Below, in pieces: positions 1 through 6,437 of a DNA stretch of 25,752 nucleotides (position 1 is its first letter; every line of letters starts with the position of its first letter). Origin of the DNA: Chloroflexota bacterium. GTDB taxonomy: Bacteria > Chloroflexota > Anaerolineae > Anaerolineales > UBA11657. The notes beneath the pieces are model-generated. The model worked only from the letters and a program-made list of their open reading frames with translations. It ran no database searches and had not been told where the DNA came from. Both the position numbers and the translations under genes were made by a program. The stretch is taken from NCBI GenBank assembly GCA_003670425.1, contig QWRL01000011.1, positions 2,734 to 28,485 on the forward strand, written 5' to 3'.

Positions 1-444
1 CAGCAGTGCGCGTGTGCCGGCGGCCAGCCCGGCTTGCGCGTCCGTGGCCGCATCCCCAACCATCCAAGATCTTTCCAAATCAAGCTTCAGGTCACTTGCT
101 GCTTGCAGCAGCAGGCCGGGGCGCGGTTTGCGGCAGGCGCAGTCCTCATCCGGCCGGTGCGGGCAAACATAAACACCATCGATGCGGCCACCGGCGCGTT
201 CCAGCTGCGCCACGAGTTGCGCGTTGATGTGCTGCGCCACGGTGTTGCTCAGCAGGCCGCGCCCGATGGCGGACTGGTTGGTTACGATTACCACCGCAAA
301 TGCGCTGCCCGCCAGCCGCACCAGCGCCGGCAGCGCGCCCGCAAGCAGTTGCAATTGCTCCCACGTGCGCACGTACTGCGCCCGGTTCTCGTTGATGACT
401 CCATCCCGATCCAAAAAAATTGCTGCGCGCAAAGTCTCAGGCAT
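1..444 (-). CDS. gmhB: D-glycero-D-manno-heptose 1,7-bisphosphate 7-phosphatase (GmhB-like HAD phosphatase), 3' end outside window
   Basis: This is a HAD-superfamily histidinol/heptose phosphatase that removes the 7-phosphate from heptose 1,7-bisphosphate during nucleotide-activated heptose synthesis in the cytoplasm. The first 148 residues are visible and the gene runs off the left edge. HAD motif 1 is FLDRDGVIN, with the nucleophile and acid/base at Asp12 and Asp14. Motif 2 is VTNQS near residue 55. The GmhB-type zinc loop is CPHRPDEDCACRKP with Cys94, His96, Cys102 and Cys104. Motif 4 is VGDAATD near residue 129. The ATG at 444 gives the standard short N-terminus before motif 1. There is no Shine-Dalgarno, but an extended -10 lies 9 nt upstream, so the mRNA may be leaderless. 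It is divergent from the epimerase, with start codons only 17 bp apart. A histidinol-phosphatase role is the alternative, but the nearby gmhA favours heptose. Confidence 0.9.
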   Translation of the reverse strand, partial: MPETLRAAIFLDRDGVINENRAQYVRTWEQLQLLAGALPALVRLAGSAFAVVIVTNQSAIGRGLLSNTVAQHINAQLVAQLERAGGRIDGVYVCPHRPDEDCACRKPRPGLLLQAASDLKLDLERSWMVGDAATDAQAGLAAGTRALL

Positions 445-453
445 TGCCCGCCA

Positions 454-462
454 AGTTTAACA
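454..462 (-). promoter_or_regulatory. Extended -10 element for gmhB
   Basis: On the minus strand the sequence reads TGTTAAACT, a TGn-type extended -10, and ends 9 nt before the gmhB ATG. The predicted start of transcription is then only about 3 nt before the start codon. The element overlaps the ATG of the divergent epimerase gene. No good -35 is evident. Confidence 0.4.
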
Positions 463-1593
463 TGACCTCAATCAGAAGAATTCTTGTGACGGGTGGGGCG
501 GGCTTCATTGGCTCGCATACGGTTGATTTGCTGCTGGCGCAAGGCTACGAGGTGCGCGTCTTGGACAGCCTCACGCCGCCGGTGCACATTGCCGGGCAGC
601 TGCCCGCATACTTTCCGCGCGCGGCTGAGTTCATGCAGGGCGATGTGCGTGACAAGGCGGCGTGGGAGCATGCGCTGGCCGGCATGGATGCTGTGTTTCA
701 TCTTGCCGCTTACCAGGATTACCTGCCGGACTTCTCCAAGTTCTTTCATGTGAACGCATTTGCGACCGCGCTGACGTACGCGGCGATGGTGGAGCAGCGC
801 CTGCCAGTGCCGAAAGGTGGTGGTGGCGTCTTCGCAAGCAGCGTACGGCGAGGGCAAGTATTTGTGTGCAAAAGACGGCGTGCAGTTTCCGGCGCCGCGC
901 TCCGAGGCGCAGCTGCAGCAGCGCCAGTGGGCGCCGCTGTGTCCGTTGTGCGGCGGCAGCTTGCAGCTTTTGGACACGGATGAGGCGCGCGTCAACCCGC
1001 ACAATTCCTACGCCATGAGCAAATATGGCGGCGAGCAAATTGCGCTGGTACTCGGCCGGCGCTACGGCATTGCGTCTACGGCCATGCGCTACTCTATTGT
1101 GCAGGGCACACGCCAGTCCTTTCGCAATGCGTACTCTGGTGCGCTGCGCATCTTTGCGATGCAGGTGCTGTCCGGGCAGCAGCCGACGGCTTATGAGGAT
1201 GGCGAGCAGGTGCGTGATTTTGTGAATGTGGATGATGTAGCGCGTGCCAACCTGCTGGTGCTGGAGGATGCGCGCGCGGACTACTGTGCTTTTAATGTGG
1301 GCGGCGGCCGGCGCGTGACTGTGAATGAGTTTGCACGCGTGATGGCTGCTGGTGCCGGCCGTCCGGACTTGGAGCCGCACAGTACTGGCGAATACCGTTT
1401 TGGAGATACGCGCCACATCAGCTCGGATGTGGGCGCGCTGCGTGCGCTGGGCTGGCAGCCGCTCGGGGATATTCAGCGCAGTGTGGGCGCGTATCTGGAG
1501 TGGGCGCAGCAACAGCCGGACTTCGGAGACTTTGCATCCAAAGCGCGCAGCTATATGCAGCAAGTGGGTGCGGTGCGCGGTGGCGCCCAATGA
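462..1593 (+). pseudogene. NAD-dependent nucleotide-sugar epimerase (extended SDR, CPxCG insert), frameshifted
   Basis: This is an extended short-chain dehydrogenase/reductase acting on a nucleotide-linked sugar. The first part (ATG at 462, frame to 815) carries the Rossmann motif TGGAGFIGSH and FHLAAYQDY. The second part (from 817, a different frame, to the stop at 1593) carries VVASSQAAYGEG, a zinc-finger-like insert (KYLC then CPLCGG), the catalytic SYAMSK (YxxxK), and the C-terminal substrate domain. The two parts abut at CCGAAAGGTGG (810-820). Dropping one base there gives an uninterrupted 376-residue protein, the normal family length. The CPxCG insert resembles dTDP-L-rhamnose 4-epimerase (WbiB-type) enzymes; the exact substrate is not established. 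If read literally, the first frame ends at 983 with unrelated residues. It is either a recent mutation or a base-calling error in a short purine run. The neighbours gmhB, gmhA and the glycosyltransferase fit a surface-glycan role. Confidence 0.85.
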
Positions 1594-1600
1594 TTGATTG

Positions 1601-1615
1601 TGCGGCCAAGCCGCA
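1601..1615 (+). other. Small hairpin after the epimerase gene
   Basis: A perfect 6-bp inverted repeat, TGCGGC-CAA-GCCGCA, starts 7 nt after the epimerase stop. No T-run follows, so it is at best a weak or factor-dependent terminator or an mRNA 3' stabiliser. The remaining gap up to gmhA contains TATGAT (1635-1640), a possible -10 without a convincing -35. Confidence 0.3.
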
Positions 1616-1691
1616 TGGATGCGCTGCCGTTGTGTATGATTGCGGAATTCGCCTTGCGGACTTCAAGTAAAACCAAATTTCAGGAGTTACG

Positions 1692-2258
1692 ATGAACTTT
1701 ATTGATGGATATCTTTCCGGCCTTGAGGCGGCAATTCATAAACTGTCGCGGCAGGATGTTTCTGCAGTGGTGGAGGCATTGCTGGTTGCGTGGCGCGCCG
1801 ACCGCCAGATTTTTATTATTGGCAATGGCGGCAGCGCTGCTACCGCTTCGCACATGATGAATGATATTAACAAACTCACAATCTCCCCCGGCAAGCGCCG
1901 CTTTCGGGGCATTGCGCTGACGGACAACATGCCCCTCGTTTCAGCGTGGGGCAATGACGCAGCTTTTGCAGATGTGTTTGCGGAACCTTTGCGCAACTTG
2001 ATGCGCAAAGGGGATGTGCTGGTTGTGATTTCTGCCAGCGGCAATTCGCCCAACCTGATTGAGGCGGTGCGCGTGGCGCGTGCGGAATTTGGCGCACAGA
2101 TCATTGGGTTTACCGGGGATCCGGGCGGCAAGCTGGCGCAGCAAGCGGACCTTGTGGTGCGCGTGCCCAGCCCGGAGCTGGGCCATCAGGAGGACGGCCA
2201 CCTGATCATTAATCATGTGGTCTGTAACGCGCTTGCCGAGCGTATGCGCACAGAGTGA
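1692..2258 (+). CDS. gmhA: GmhA-like SIS-domain phosphosugar isomerase (sedoheptulose-7-phosphate isomerase)
   Basis: A 188-residue single SIS domain, the typical GmhA length. GmhA converts sedoheptulose 7-phosphate to heptose 7-phosphate, the first step of activated heptose synthesis. The phosphosugar-binding loops are visible as IGNGGSAATASH (about residues 42-53) and ISASGNSPN (about 112-120). A C-terminal ED-x-HLIINH motif supplies the conserved Glu and His. The position aligned with the catalytic Glu of E. coli GmhA appears to be Asp (HMMNDI), a conservative difference worth noting. The start is well fixed by AGGAG at 1682-1686, 5 nt before the ATG. The next gene begins immediately after its stop codon, so both are almost certainly co-translated. 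gmhB upstream supports the heptose assignment. Another ketose/aldose isomerase of the SIS family remains possible. Confidence 0.82.
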   Translation: MNFIDGYLSGLEAAIHKLSRQDVSAVVEALLVAWRADRQIFIIGNGGSAATASHMMNDINKLTISPGKRRFRGIALTDNMPLVSAWGNDAAFADVFAEPLRNLMRKGDVLVVISASGNSPNLIEAVRVARAEFGAQIIGFTGDPGGKLAQQADLVVRVPSPELGHQEDGHLIINHVVCNALAERMRTE

Positions 2259-3002
2259 ATGGGCGCGAATGTTCCGCCGGCACTGTCGGTTGTAATCCCG
2301 GCTTTTAATGAGGCGACCCGGCTGGCACCGACACTGCAGGTCGTGCTCGCGTATTTGAAGGGGTTGGGGCAAAGCTGGGAGCTGCTGGTGGTGGATGATG
2401 GCAGCGGTGATGACACTGCTGCAGTGGCAACAGCTGCGCTTGCTGGCGAGGCGGCCGCGCGTGTAATCAGCTATCAACCCAACCGCGGCAAGGGCTTTGC
2501 AGTGCGTACCGGTGTGCTGGCAGCGCGCGGCGGGTGGGTGGTGTTTCTGGATGCGGATCTCTCGACGCCGGTGGCGGAGATTGCGCCGGCAATCACTTTG
2601 CTGCAGGCCGGGCACGACATGGTCGTTGGCTCGCGCGGGCACCCGCAGGCGCGCATCTCGCGCCGGCCGCCACTGCTGCGCCGGGTTGCGTCGCGCTTCT
2701 TTGATGGTGTGCGCAACCTGCTGGTGGGCTTGGCGGAGTTTTACGACACGCAGTGCGGGTTTAAGGCCTACCGGCGCGCAGCGCTTGTGCCTTTGTTTCA
2801 GCGCGCGGTGATTGAACGTTTCATGTTTGATGTGGAGATTTTGTACCTGGCGCGGCGCAGCGGGCTGAAGGTTGTGGAAATTCCGGTGGCATGGGCGGAC
2901 GCGCCCGGCAGCACTGTGCGCTTTTGGCCGGGCTTGTATCAGATGTTCCGGGACTTGCTGCGCATCCGCTGGGTGCACCGCGGGTTTGAAGCAACGCGAT
3001 AG
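2259..3002 (+). CDS. Family 2 glycosyltransferase, dolichyl-phosphate glucosyltransferase-like
   Basis: A 247-residue GT-A-fold glycosyltransferase. It should move a sugar from a nucleotide donor onto a polyprenyl phosphate or a glycan at the inner face of the membrane. The catalytic signatures are SVVIPAFNEATRL at the N-terminus, VVDDGSGDDT (Asp46-Asp47) and FLDADLSTP (DxD at 98-100), followed by VVGSRG and QCGFKAYRR. This arrangement is typical of the DPG-synthase-like subfamily. There is no clear transmembrane segment, although the family is usually membrane-associated. The ATG directly follows the gmhA stop (TGA then ATG, no gap), so translation is coupled. Its role in the cluster is probably to load a sugar onto a lipid carrier for surface-glycan assembly; donor and acceptor are unknown. 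Confidence 0.85.
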   Translation: MGANVPPALSVVIPAFNEATRLAPTLQVVLAYLKGLGQSWELLVVDDGSGDDTAAVATAALAGEAAARVISYQPNRGKGFAVRTGVLAARGGWVVFLDADLSTPVAEIAPAITLLQAGHDMVVGSRGHPQARISRRPPLLRRVASRFFDGVRNLLVGLAEFYDTQCGFKAYRRAALVPLFQRAVIERFMFDVEILYLARRSGLKVVEIPVAWADAPGSTVRFWPGLYQMFRDLLRIRWVHRGFEATR

Positions 3003-3018
3003 CGTCTGCTGCCGCCCG

Positions 3019-3086
3019 GCCGGCAGCTGCCAAATTGCCGGCAAGTGCTGCCGCGGGCGGGCTAGCGCGCGCATAACGCGAGCGCT
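3019..3086. other. Convergent intergenic region with two hairpins
   Basis: Between the convergent glycosyltransferase and M42 genes lie two inverted repeats. One is GCCGGCA/TGCCGGC (3019-3025 with 3036-3042). The other is AGCGC/GCGCT (3064-3068 with 3082-3086), extended inward by CGCG pairs. Neither is followed by a T-run on either strand. They may end transcription from both sides weakly. No gene is visible here. Confidence 0.35.
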
Positions 3087-3101
3087 GCGGCCAGCACCGC
3101 G

Positions 3102-4091
3102 CTATAGTTTGCGCCCCAACAAATCCACCAGCAGCCGAATCGCACCTTCAACATCGCGCATGTCCACCATCTCTGATGGCGTGTGCACATAACGGCACGG
3201 AATAGAGATGCAGCCGGCGGGCACGCCGCTGCGCGCACTTTGGATGGCGCGTGCATCCGTTGTTCCGTGCTCAAGCACTTCCAGTTGGTAAGCAACCTTG
3301 GCATGGTCGGCGGCGGCGCGCAGTCTGCGCACTAATGCGGGGTCCGCAATCATGCCGGAGTCGCGCAGTTTGATGGCCGGCCCCTTGCCCAGCGCCACTT
3401 CCATCGGGCGCGCCTTCGGCGTGTCGCCGGTGCGCGTCACATCCACCGCAATGCCAAAGTGCGGGTCAAAGCCAAATGCCGCCGCACCGGCGCCGCGCAA
3501 TCCCATCTCCTCCTGCACGCTGAATACAAACGCCACGGCATGCGGCGTGCTGCGCAGGCGCCGCAAAGTTTCGAGCAGCACAACACAGCCGATGCGGTCA
3601 TCCAGGCTCTTGGCAATCAAGCGCTGGCCACTGGCCTCCAGCGGCCGGTCAAAGCAGGCGGAGTCGCCAACGGCCACGTTGACGGCACTGCGGTCGTCTG
3701 CGCCGAGATCGATGTAGAGATCGTCAAACTTCAGCGCAGTGGAGGCCTCATGGGGTTCGGCGCCAATGGTGCCGATGGTGCCGTTGCCAAAACGCACACG
3801 CGCACCCACGCACCACGGCGCCCGCACGCCGCCCAGTGGCAGGAAGCGGCAAAAGCCGCGCTCGTCAATATGGCTCACCATCACGCCGATTTCATCCATG
3901 TGCGCCATCAGCAACACGCGCGTGCGGTTCTTGTCTTTGCCGGGCGCGTGCACACAGCTTAAATTTCCAAGCGGATCAATTTGCGTGTCGGCACCGAGCT
4001 GTTTTAGGTCGGCTTGCAGCAGGCTGCGTACAGCGTCTTCGTTGCCGGATGGTCCGAAGGCGGTGACATAGCGGTTGATGAGTGCAATCAT
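3102..4091 (-). CDS. M42 family metallopeptidase, paralogue 1 (third gene of the operon)
   Basis: A 329-residue cytoplasmic metallo-aminopeptidase of the M42 (TET/FrvX/YsdC) family, which clips N-terminal residues from short peptides and usually assembles into dodecamers. The two-metal site can be traced in order: His in LLMAHMDEIG, bridging Asp in SLDDRIG, the Glu pair in SVQEEMGLRG, Asp in AVDVTRTGD, and His in CRYVHTPSE. All expected ligands are present, so it should be active. The start at 4091 has AGGAA about 9 nt upstream. It lies 29 bp downstream of paralogue 2 on the same strand. Substrate preference (acidic, neutral or basic N-terminus, or an endoglucanase-like annotation seen in this family) cannot be told from sequence by eye. 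Confidence 0.92.
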   Translation of the reverse strand: MIALINRYVTAFGPSGNEDAVRSLLQADLKQLGADTQIDPLGNLSCVHAPGKDKNRTRVLLMAHMDEIGVMVSHIDERGFCRFLPLGGVRAPWCVGARVRFGNGTIGTIGAEPHEASTALKFDDLYIDLGADDRSAVNVAVGDSACFDRPLEASGQRLIAKSLDDRIGCVVLLETLRRLRSTPHAVAFVFSVQEEMGLRGAGAAAFGFDPHFGIAVDVTRTGDTPKARPMEVALGKGPAIKLRDSGMIADPALVRRLRAAADHAKVAYQLEVLEHGTTDARAIQSARSGVPAGCISIPCRYVHTPSEMVDMRDVEGAIRLLVDLLGRKL

Positions 4092-4120
4092 GGCAGTTGT
4101 TCCTGTGGCCGGTGAAATGT

Positions 4121-5203
4121 TCAGGCGCGTGCCGGGCGGCGCGGCAGTTCGGACAGCGCAGCGCGCGCAAGCTGCAGTGCGGCGCGCACATCACTGAGGC
4201 GCACCAGCGCCGCCGGCGAATGTATGTAGCGGCCGGGCACCGAGAGCGCAACGACCGGAATACCGCTGCGGCGGCGCTGGATGCCGCCGCTGTCGTTGCC
4301 GCCGCCGCCGGGCTGGCGGTATTGAAATGGAATTTGATCGCGCACGGCAATTGCGGCAAAGTGCTGCACGAGTGCGCGCGGGTAGAGCGTGCTGCTGTCT
4401 GCCAGCGACAGCGCCGCGCCATGGCCGAGGCGCGTGTTGTAACGCACATTTTCGGTTTCCCCGGGCTGCGGCGGCAAATCGTTGGCGGGCGTCACTTCGA
4501 GCACCAGCGCTGCCACCGGGTCAATTGCAAATGCGGCTGCTTGTGCGCCGCGCAATCCCACTTCCTCCTGCACCGTAAACGCTGCGGTGAAGTCAAATTC
4601 AAAGCGGGAGCTGCGAAACAACTCAATCAGCAGTGCGACACCGACGCGGTCATCCAGAGCCTTGCCGCGCAAGGTGCCGCCCAGGTTGCGGAAGCTGGTG
4701 GCAAATGTGGCGCGGTCGCCGGGCTGCACAAGTTTGGCGGCTGCTTCGCGGCTGCCGGCGCCGATGTCCAGCCGCAGTGCGTCGAACGCCACCGGGCGCT
4801 TTTCCTCGTCGTCCTTTAACAGGTGCACCGGTGTGGCACCAACCACGCCCGGCAGGCGCTGCCGCCCCACCCACAATTGCTTGCCAAGCAGCACGCGCGG
4901 GTCCAGGCCGCCCACCGCTTCAATTGCCAGCAATCCGTCGCTCTCAATCGACACAATCATCACGCCCACTTCGTCCATGTGGGCCGCTGCCAGCACGCGC
5001 TCGCGCCGCCGGCTGGTACCGGTGCGGGTGGCCAGCACAGTGCCCAGTGCATCAACTTCCAGTTTGTCCGCACTATCTTGAACAGCTTGCAGCACAAGGC
5101 TGCGCACGGCGTGCTCGTCACCGGAGACGGCTACGGCTTCCGACAGCTGCCGGATCAATGCGGGCAGCGCCATGGCCGGCTTGGTTGCGCTGGCGCGTTT
5201 CAT
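4121..5203 (-). CDS. M42 family metallopeptidase, paralogue 2 (second gene of the operon)
   Basis: A 360-residue M42 aminopeptidase. The metal site reads AAAHMDEVGV (His), ALDDRVGVAL (bridging Asp), TVQEEVGLRG (Glu-Glu), VLEVTPANDLP (Glu where paralogue 1 has Asp) and RYIHSP (His). It also has a glycine-rich PGGGGNDSGG loop shared with many M42 enzymes. The chosen ATG at 5203 overlaps the stop of the upstream paralogue by 4 nt (ATGA), a standard coupling arrangement. An open frame extends up to 5533 inside the neighbour, but that part has no peptidase similarity. A later ATG at 5173 is a less likely start. It is well diverged from both neighbours, so the trio is an old duplication. Confidence 0.92.
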   Translation of the reverse strand: MKRASATKPAMALPALIRQLSEAVAVSGDEHAVRSLVLQAVQDSADKLEVDALGTVLATRTGTSRRRERVLAAAHMDEVGVMIVSIESDGLLAIEAVGGLDPRVLLGKQLWVGRQRLPGVVGATPVHLLKDDEEKRPVAFDALRLDIGAGSREAAAKLVQPGDRATFATSFRNLGGTLRGKALDDRVGVALLIELFRSSRFEFDFTAAFTVQEEVGLRGAQAAAFAIDPVAALVLEVTPANDLPPQPGETENVRYNTRLGHGAALSLADSSTLYPRALVQHFAAIAVRDQIPFQYRQPGGGGNDSGGIQRRRSGIPVVALSVPGRYIHSPAALVRLSDVRAALQLARAALSELPRRPARA

Positions 5204-6285
5204 GCGTGCACTTTGAGGCGCGCCCGAAACTTGCGATCCAGCGCGAGCACAAACTTGGCCAGCAGCTGGGCGGCTTGCTCTACATCGGCCAGCGCCACTA
5301 CTTCCACCGGCGTATGCATGTTGCGCAGCGGAATGCTTACCAGCCCGCACGGGATGCCCGCGCGGCTCACTTGCATGGCATACGCATCTGTGCCGGAGTG
5401 CAGTGGCATCACATCGCGTGGGCAGCTGATGGCATTGCTGGCAGCCACCTCCATCAGGGCTGCGCCCATTTGCGGGTGCAAGTTGGGCCCGAACGAAACG
5501 GTTGGTCCCTCGCCAAGCTTGAATGTTTTCCACTCTGGCGGGCCGGCTTGGCGGCCGAAGGTTACATCAATTGCAATTGCAGCATCCGGGTGCGCTGCAA
5601 ATGCGGAGCTGTATGCGCCGGCAAACCCCTCCTCTTCTTGCACCGTGGCTGCCGCGATCACATCCCATTGCAGCGCGTGCCCGCGCAGCTGCGCAAGGCA
5701 GCCAGTCAGCGCAGCTATGGAAGCGCGATTGTCCAGCGCCGGCGCCATCAACAAATCGCTGCCCAGCCGTACGGGCGGCTGCGCAAAAACAATCAAGTCG
5801 CCAATCTGCACGCGGCTTGCGGTCTGCGCGGCACTCAGGCCAAGATCAACCATCAATTCGGGCACCGGCGTGACCTTGCGTTTTTCGTCGGCGGTTTGCA
5901 CGTGTGGCGGCCGGGATGTGATGACACCGGCCAGCGGGGTGCTGCCGCCGGCGCGCGTGGCATGCACCTGCACCAGCGCGCCGGGCAGTACCCGCGCATC
6001 AATGCCGCCGATCTCCGCAAAAAACAAGAAGCCATCTTGAATGCGCGTCACCAGCATGCCAATGCTGTCCATGTGCGCCGCAAGCAGGATGCGCCCGGCC
6101 GGCCGGCGGGCTGCGCGCCGGATGCCCCACAGGCTGCCAATGCGGTCGCCGCTCAGCTCGTCCACCAGTGGGCGCCACACTTTGCGCAGCAAGCTGCGCA
6201 CGGGCGCTTCATGGCCGGATAGCCCGGCGGCGCGGCACAACTCCACAAGGTGCGCGGCCAGGTCGATGTTTGTTCTGGGAGCCAT
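5200..6285 (-). CDS. M42 family metallopeptidase, paralogue 3 (first gene of the operon)
   Basis: A 361-residue M42 aminopeptidase and the promoter-proximal gene of the three. The metal-site motifs are LLAAHMDSIGML (His), PALDNRAS (bridging Asp, with Asn replacing the second Asp of the usual LDDR), TVQEEEGFAG (Glu-Glu), AIDVTFG (Asp) and LRNMHTPVE (His). It also has LHSGTDAYAM, the substrate-pocket loop common in this family. The ATG at 6285 (MAPRTN) is preferred; a TTG at 6294 would add three residues. No Shine-Dalgarno is present. TATCAT on the minus strand (6297-6302) sits 11 nt before the ATG and could be the -10 of a near-leaderless message. The stop overlaps the start of paralogue 2. 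Confidence 0.9.
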   Translation of the reverse strand: MAPRTNIDLAAHLVELCRAAGLSGHEAPVRSLLRKVWRPLVDELSGDRIGSLWGIRRAARRPAGRILLAAHMDSIGMLVTRIQDGFLFFAEIGGIDARVLPGALVQVHATRAGGSTPLAGVITSRPPHVQTADEKRKVTPVPELMVDLGLSAAQTASRVQIGDLIVFAQPPVRLGSDLLMAPALDNRASIAALTGCLAQLRGHALQWDVIAAATVQEEEGFAGAYSSAFAAHPDAAIAIDVTFGRQAGPPEWKTFKLGEGPTVSFGPNLHPQMGAALMEVAASNAISCPRDVMPLHSGTDAYAMQVSRAGIPCGLVSIPLRNMHTPVEVVALADVEQAAQLLAKFVLALDRKFRARLKVHA

Positions 6286-6355
6286 ATGGTGCAAGGATGA
6301 TAGCAGCGCTGCAACAGTCGCCGCATGATCGGCCGCGGTCTGCGTGTGGCTGGCG

Positions 6356-6361
6356 TATAAT
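6356..6361 (+). promoter_or_regulatory. -10 element of the CesA-like gene leader
   Basis: A perfect TATAAT lies in the divergent gap upstream of the plus-strand transferase, 77 nt before its start codon. No clear -35 is seen at the usual distance. Transcription would begin near 6368, just ahead of the hairpin described next. Confidence 0.5.
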
Positions 6362-6388
6362 CATGATGTTGTAACCAGATGTAAGCTG

Positions 6389-6427
6389 CTCCAGCCCGCG
6401 CACGGCTTCGTCGCGGGCTGGAGTTTT
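6389..6427 (+). terminator. Intrinsic terminator inside the leader of the CesA-like gene (candidate attenuator)
   Basis: A perfect 12-bp stem, CTCCAGCCCGCG (6389-6400) with CGCGGGCTGGAG (6412-6423), encloses an 11-nt loop and is followed by TTTT. No plus-strand gene lies upstream for it to serve, because the neighbours at 3102-6285 are on the minus strand. It sits 20-30 nt after the predicted transcription start and 10 nt before the GTG start codon. It therefore either ends a short RNA of about 60 nt or controls read-through into the transferase. On the minus strand no T-run follows. Confidence 0.75.
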
Positions 6428-6437
6428 GTGAGCGCAC

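Noticed and set aside
810..820. Programmed ribosomal frameshift in the epimerase gene
   Set aside because: No slippery heptamer with a downstream pseudoknot or internal Shine-Dalgarno is evident, and sugar epimerases are not known to use recoding; mutation or sequencing error is simpler.
1941..3074. 377-codon minus-strand frame across gmhA and the glycosyltransferase
   Set aside because: Shadow of two motif-bearing genes on the plus strand.
5204..5533. N-terminal extension of M42 paralogue 2
   Set aside because: The extra 110 residues lie within paralogue 3 in another frame and have no peptidase similarity; the ATGA overlap start is far better.
4633..6222. 529-codon and 405-codon plus-strand frames across the M42 genes
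   Set aside because: They are complements of well-supported peptidase genes and show low-complexity composition without motifs.
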